DNA of 64,000 nt from CAWJAP01 sp963834365 (lineage in GTDB: Bacteria > Acidobacteriota > Vicinamibacteria > Vicinamibacterales > Vicinamibacteraceae). The stretch spans positions 62,001-126,000 of the forward strand of contig CAWIBS010000035.1 of NCBI GenBank assembly GCA_963834365.1, written 5' to 3'. The notes beneath the pieces were generated by a model. The model saw nothing but the letters and a program-made list of their open reading frames with translations. It made no database searches and was not told the DNA's origin. Every line of letters starts with the position of its first letter. Position 1 is the first letter of the stretch. Positions 59,523 to 64,000 of this stretch are shown here, piece by piece. A program made the translations under genes and the position numbers.

Positions 59523-62500
59523 ATGCGAAGAGCCAACACGGTGGTCGGTTTCGCGCTGTCCTTGCTGTTGATCCCGAACCTGGCCGTCGCTCAAGCGGTC
59601 TACGGCAACATCGTCGGCACGGTCGTCGATCAATCGGGGGCCGGTCTTCCGAACGCGAAAGTGCTCATCACGGACGTGAGTCGGGCGGTCAGCTTCACCG
59701 CAACCACCAACGAGTCCGGCTTCTTCACGCAGCGCTTTCTCATCGCGGGTCGATACCAGGTCCGCGTCGAGGCCTCGGGGTTCAGCGCGTACGTGCAGGA
59801 AGTGAGCGTGTCAGTCGATCAGGAGACGAGCCTGGACATCAAGCTGCAGGTGGGCGAGGTGAGCGAGGCGGTCGAGGTGAGCGCGGGCGCGCCGCTGCTG
59901 AAGACCGAGCGCTCGGACGTGGCGACGACCTTCAGCGAGAAGACGGTCACGAGCCTGCCGATCTTGAACCGGCGCTTCACGTCGTTCGAGCTGCTGACCC
60001 CAGGCGTGCAGGCGACGACCTCGCAGACGGCGGCGAGCGAAGACCCGCAGGGCTCGTATCGGAAGGTGGTGAACGGCCAGAGCTTCGCGGGGTCCTCGCA
60101 CCTCCTCGACGGGACGGACAATCACGATGCGCTCCTCGGCCTGATCGTGATCAATCCGACGCTCGAATCGATGACCGAAGCCAAGGTCACGACGGCGAAC
60201 TACGACGCCGAGTTCGGCGCGACAGCCGGCGTCATCAGCGCCCAGACGAGATCGGGGACGAACGCCTTTCATGGAGCGGTGTCGCACTTTCTGCGCAACG
60301 ACGCGTTCATGGCGCGCAACCCCTTCACGCAGTTCCAGAAGATTCGCGGAACGGACCGCTACATTCCGGTGACCCAGTGGAACCAGTTCGGTGGGGCGCT
60401 GGGCGGACCGGTTCTCCAGAACAAGCTGTTTTTCTTCGGCGACTATCAGGGCACGCGGCGCAACACCGGCGGGTCGGCCCTGCTGCGAGTCCCGTCACAG
60501 GCGGAGCGCGACGGCGACTTGAGCGGGCTGGGCGTCGACATCTTCGACCCGGCCAGCGGCGCCATTCCGGCGGAACGCCGGCCATTCGAGGGCAACAGGA
60601 TCCCGGCCGCGCGGCTGTCTCCGCAGGCCCAGGATCTGCTCCGGCACATTCCGCTGCCGAACATCGAAGGCACCACGCGCGATCAACCAAACTATGTCGG
60701 CTCGGGCTCGATCGGGTTCGACGAGGATCTCGCGAATACGCGCTGGGACTACTATCTCAACGGCAGGACGCACATTTTCGGCCGCTACAGCCTCGCCGAT
60801 TACCGGATGGACTCGCCCGGGGATCTTCGGCGAGCTCGCAGGCGGACGCGGCTTCGACGAAGCGGTGCCGTTCGCGGGCATCTCGCGGACGCGCAACCAG
60901 AGCCTGGCGGCGGGGTTCGATTACAGCCTCAGTCCGACGCTGCTGACGGATTTCCGGTTCGGGTGGTTCCGCTACCACGTCAACGTGGATCCGGGAGGCG
61001 GCGGGGACCCGGCCACCGACGCGGGCATCCCTGGCTTGAACATCGACGACTTCAGCCGCGGAATGCCGGCGTTTCTCCTCAATGGCTATGGGCCGGGCGG
61101 GAACACGGGGAATCAGTTCAACTTCGGGTACGCGCTGCAGTTCGCCCGCTGCAACTGCCCCTTGCGCCAGAACGAGCGGCAGTTCCAGTTCGTCAACAAC
61201 TGGACCAAGCTCGTCGGCAACCACGCCGTCAAGGTCGGCGCGGACATCCGCCATGCCATGAACCTGCGCATTCCGAGCGACCGCCATCGCGCCGGCGAGC
61301 TGCAGTTCAATGCGGCGCGCACGCAGGGGCCGACGGGCGGAGGCTCGGCGCTGGCGGGGTTCCTGCTCGGTGACGTGAGCGTGTTCGAGCGCTACATCAG
61401 CAGCGTCAGCGACGCGGAGGAACGACAGAACCGCTGGTTCTTCTACGGACAGGACCAGTGGAAGGTCAGCCGGAAGCTCACGATCAACTACGGGCTCCGC
61501 TGGGAGATCTATCGTCCGCAGACGGTGACCGGCGCTGGCAAGGGCGGGTTCATCGACGTCGACACGGGTGAGGTGCTGATCGCCGGCGACCCGGGCGTGG
61601 GGCTCGATCTCAACGTCCAGGGTACCTTGACGACGCTTGCGCCGCGGCTTGGCGTGGCGTACCGCGTGACCGATACGACGGTTGTGCGGGTCGGCTACGG
61701 TCGAGGCTACGACATCGGCATCTTCGGGTCCGTCTTCGGTCACAACGTGACGCAGAACCTGCCCGTTCTCGCGATTCAATCCATGCAGCCGGCGCGCAAC
61801 TTCGATGCGGTGTTCAACCTGGCCCAGGGGCCGCCGTCGCTCGATCCGGGCACGATTCTCGATCGCCAGCCGACCGGACCGAACGGCCGCCCGCTGCTGC
61901 CGAACGGCGTGACCGCGTTCGTGCTCCCGAAGGAGATGCGCCTGCCGACCAACGACGCGTGGAACGTCACCGTGCAGCGACAGTTGCGTGAACGACCTTG
62001 CGGTGGAAGCCGCCTACATCGGCAACAAAGGCACGCACGTGTTCGCGGGCTTCGGCGGCGACTATGACTTCAACCAGGCGACGATTGAAGGGTTCGGCAC
62101 GCTCACGACCAACCAGCGCAAGCCGTTCTTCGACAGGTTCGGCTGGAGCCAGAACTTCCGCTACTACGGCAGCGACGCGAGCAACAACTATCACGGCCTG
62201 CAGTTGAAGGCAGACAAGCGTTTTTCGCGCGGCTATTCGCTGCTCGCTCATTACACGTGGTCCCGCTCCTTCAACTACACCAACACCTACTACAACATCG
62301 ACCAGGACCTGGCCTACGGTCCCAACGACAACCATCGGGAGCATGTGTTCGGCCTGCACAGCGTGTGGGAACTGCCGGTCGGCAAGGACCGCCGCTACCT
62401 GGGCGATGCCAACGGAGTCGTTGACGCCATCCTGGGCGGCTGGCAGGTCAACAACGTGTTCACCTGGCAGAGCGGGCTGCCGTTCACCCCGAGCTACCGG

Positions 62501-62937
62501 GATTGCAACGCCGACCGCGATACGGGCTGGTGCCGGCCGGACCTCGTGGGCGAGTGGAAGCCCGAGAACCAATCCGCGGAGGCATGGTTCGTCACCACGC
62601 CGCTCGCGCCGACGGGCGCGTCACGCCCCTCACGGTCAACGGGCAGACGCTCGGACCGTGGGGACGCCCGCAGCGCGGCACGTTCGGAACCGTCGGGCGC
62701 AACCGGTTGCTCGGGCCGTCGTTCTCACAGTGGGATATCTCGTTCTTCAAGAACTTCGCCGTCACCGAAGGGATCAGGGCGCAGTTCCGTGCCGAGGCGT
62801 TCAACCTCCTCAACCACGTGAACCTTGCCAACCCGAACACCTGCGTGGACTGCCCGGGCACGGCGGGACGGATCACGAACATCTTCCAGCTCGCCGTGAT
62901 GCGTCAGTGGCAGTTCGGGCTGCGCCTGGAGTTCTGA
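59523..62937 (+). CDS. TonB-dependent receptor-like outer-membrane protein with carboxypeptidase-regulatory domain, frameshifted
   Basis: A strong AAGGAGG site precedes MRRANTVVGFALSLLLIPNL, a signal peptide. Residues 25-110 are a carboxypeptidase-regulatory-like beta-sandwich (GTVVDQSGAGLPNAKVLITD), followed by a plug (VNGQSFAGSSHLLDGTDNHD, TTANYDAEFGATAGVISAQT) and a large barrel ending FQLAVMRQWQFGLRLEF, whose terminal Phe suits BAM insertion. Breaks near 60823 and 61985 are single insertions; one near 62605 is a deletion or double insertion. This OmpA-like receptor family is highly expanded in Acidobacteria for uptake of sugars or peptides. About 1135 residues. Confidence 0.88.
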
Positions 62938-63002
62938 CCGGCGCCGAGGGTTCTGGCGGAACGAGCAGGGATCAGCCCACGCGTCTGCTGTCGCCGAGTA
63001 AG

Positions 63003-64000
63003 CTACGGCTGCTCCCAGTCGAATGCGTATAGCGCGGTCGAACTGCGGTCGGCGACCACGAGCGGGTTGTCGTTGGCGTCAAGTCCCATCCACGGCGCCC
63101 CGACCCACGCGACAAGGGGGAACGGCGGCGCCTCCCGCAGAGTGATGACCTCCTTGGAGACAACGGACAGGCAGTCGAGCCGCCCGGTGACGATGTCGAT
63201 GCCGCAGATCGACCCGCCGTCTCGAGTCCACTGTGGGTATGCGAGCTTTATGGGTCCAAGGTCTTCCCACTGATCTTGATCGTGCCGAAGCACCACGAAC
63301 CGAAAGCCCGACGGGTGCTCTGTCGCTGCCAGGAGGTCGCCCTGGCGCGAGCACTTGGGCCAGCGCAACGTCTCGGCGCCCGGCATCGGGGTCGCATGCC
63401 CCGTTTTCGGATCGAGCTGCAAGATGCCGGCTTTCATGGAGAACGCCCGGCCGAAGATGAGTGTCCCATCGCGCCGCCAGCATGGGTCCCAGAAATGGTC
63501 CTCGGGATCTCGAGAGCGAAAGACAAGCTCGTTCGCCGATCCATCAGCGGCGACTCGATAGATGGCAAGCTGCGGTTCGTCGGGCGTCCGCCCGGCGAAG
63601 ACGATCGTTCGTCCATCGGGCGACCACCGCGGCAGATGCGCCTCCATCGGTTTCGACGTCAGCGGCTGCCGGTGGCTTCCATCGGACCGGCTCTTCCACA
63701 GCGTGCCCTCCGGGTAACGCACCCAGACGAGCCACTCGCCGTCAGGTGAAGGGTCGGCATAGATCGCGGACTCCCCCTCGAGCGCCGGTGCAAAGGCCTT
63801 GGTTTTCGGATCGAGCCGCATCAACTCTCCCCGCCCCAAGCGACCGAACGCGAACAGCTGCCGACCATCGCGGCTGACACCTGGCCCCCAGAAACTCAGG
63901 GGGCCGACGGTAAGCCGCTCGTGAGCCCGCGCTCCAAAGCCGTGCCAGAGCCGCTCACGTGTCGCGAACAGATCCTGCCGGAAGGCACCGGGTTCTTCGC
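63003..64000 (-). CDS. TolB/WD40-like beta-propeller protein, truncated at the window edge
   Basis: The frame is open to base 64000, so the N-terminus lies outside. Visible propeller repeats include SPDGEWLVWVRYPEGTLWKS, RWSPDGRTIVFAGRTPDEPQ, DPCWRRDGTLIFGRAF and YPQWTRDGGSICGIDI, each ending a blade. Such propellers in this phylum form the C-terminal sensor half of Ser/Thr kinases (as at 15088-17978) or of winged-helix CadC-like regulators. The missing N-terminus would decide which. Confidence 0.78.
   Translation of the reverse strand, partial: EEPGAFRQDLFATRERLWHGFGARAHERLTVGPLSFWGPGVSRDGRQLFAFGRLGRGELMRLDPKTKAFAPALEGESAIYADPSPDGEWLVWVRYPEGTLWKSRSDGSHRQPLTSKPMEAHLPRWSPDGRTIVFAGRTPDEPQLAIYRVAADGSANELVFRSRDPEDHFWDPCWRRDGTLIFGRAFSMKAGILQLDPKTGHATPMPGAETLRWPKCSRQGDLLAATEHPSGFRFVVLRHDQDQWEDLGPIKLAYPQWTRDGGSICGIDIVTGRLDCLSVVSKEVITLREAPPFPLVAWVGAPWMGLDANDNPLVVADRSSTALYAFDWEQP

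Overview
The window is GC-rich DNA from what is most likely an uncultured acidobacterium of the Vicinamibacteria type. This is an inference from gene content: two tandem 'ADOP' permeases (FtsX/MacB-type), a TonB-dependent receptor with an N-terminal carboxypeptidase-regulatory domain, an ECF sigma factor coupled to a Ser/Thr kinase with a C-terminal TolB/WD40 sensor, and dispersed intergenic repeats typical of the phylum. No rRNA, tRNA or CRISPR array was seen. Many conserved genes are split by frameshifts. Most are single-base insertions, so they are annotated as one gene each and treated as probable sequence errors unless stated.

Positions 1-19230 are ordinary chromosome: the end of a TldD/PmbA protease gene, an M14 carboxypeptidase, SAM methyltransferases, an ATP-dependent DNA ligase, an amidohydrolase, two serine hydrolase/esterase genes, the permease pair, and an ECF sigma/kinase operon next to an exported HELEH protein. 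Positions 59523-64000 (TonB receptor, TolB-like protein) are again ordinary.

Positions 19400-59360 form a coherent low-oxygen/energy-stress island. It holds four universal stress protein genes (one a double-domain form), a GNAT/ADP-forming acetate-CoA ligase fused to a flavodoxin domain, a Zn alcohol dehydrogenase, a phosphotransferase/P-loop kinase, NAD-malic enzyme, c-type cytochromes, a P2-type cation ATPase, two exported hemerythrin-like proteins, SulP with its ArsR repressor, a formate dehydrogenase with a NuoE/NuoF-type diaphorase, an Acg-type nitroreductase, an SRPBCC protein, pyruvate:ferredoxin oxidoreductase, MgtC-, MgtE- and VIT1-like membrane proteins, a CBS protein, and a sigma-54-dependent response regulator. 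Several of these families (USP, Acg, Rv2004c-type kinase, CtpF-type ATPase, CBS pair) are the ones found in the mycobacterial DosR dormancy regulon.

The most notable observation is that at least thirteen of the island's transcription units carry a -24/-12 (sigma-54) promoter with GG and GC exactly ten bases apart, most matching TGGCACG-N4-TTGCW closely. The only recognisable sigma-54 activator lies inside the island (56862-58229). I therefore read the region as a candidate sigma-54-controlled dormancy or anoxia regulon. Its enzymes could run malate to pyruvate to acetyl-CoA to acetate plus ATP, with formate and ferredoxin as electron carriers, while stress proteins and divalent-cation transporters protect the resting cell.
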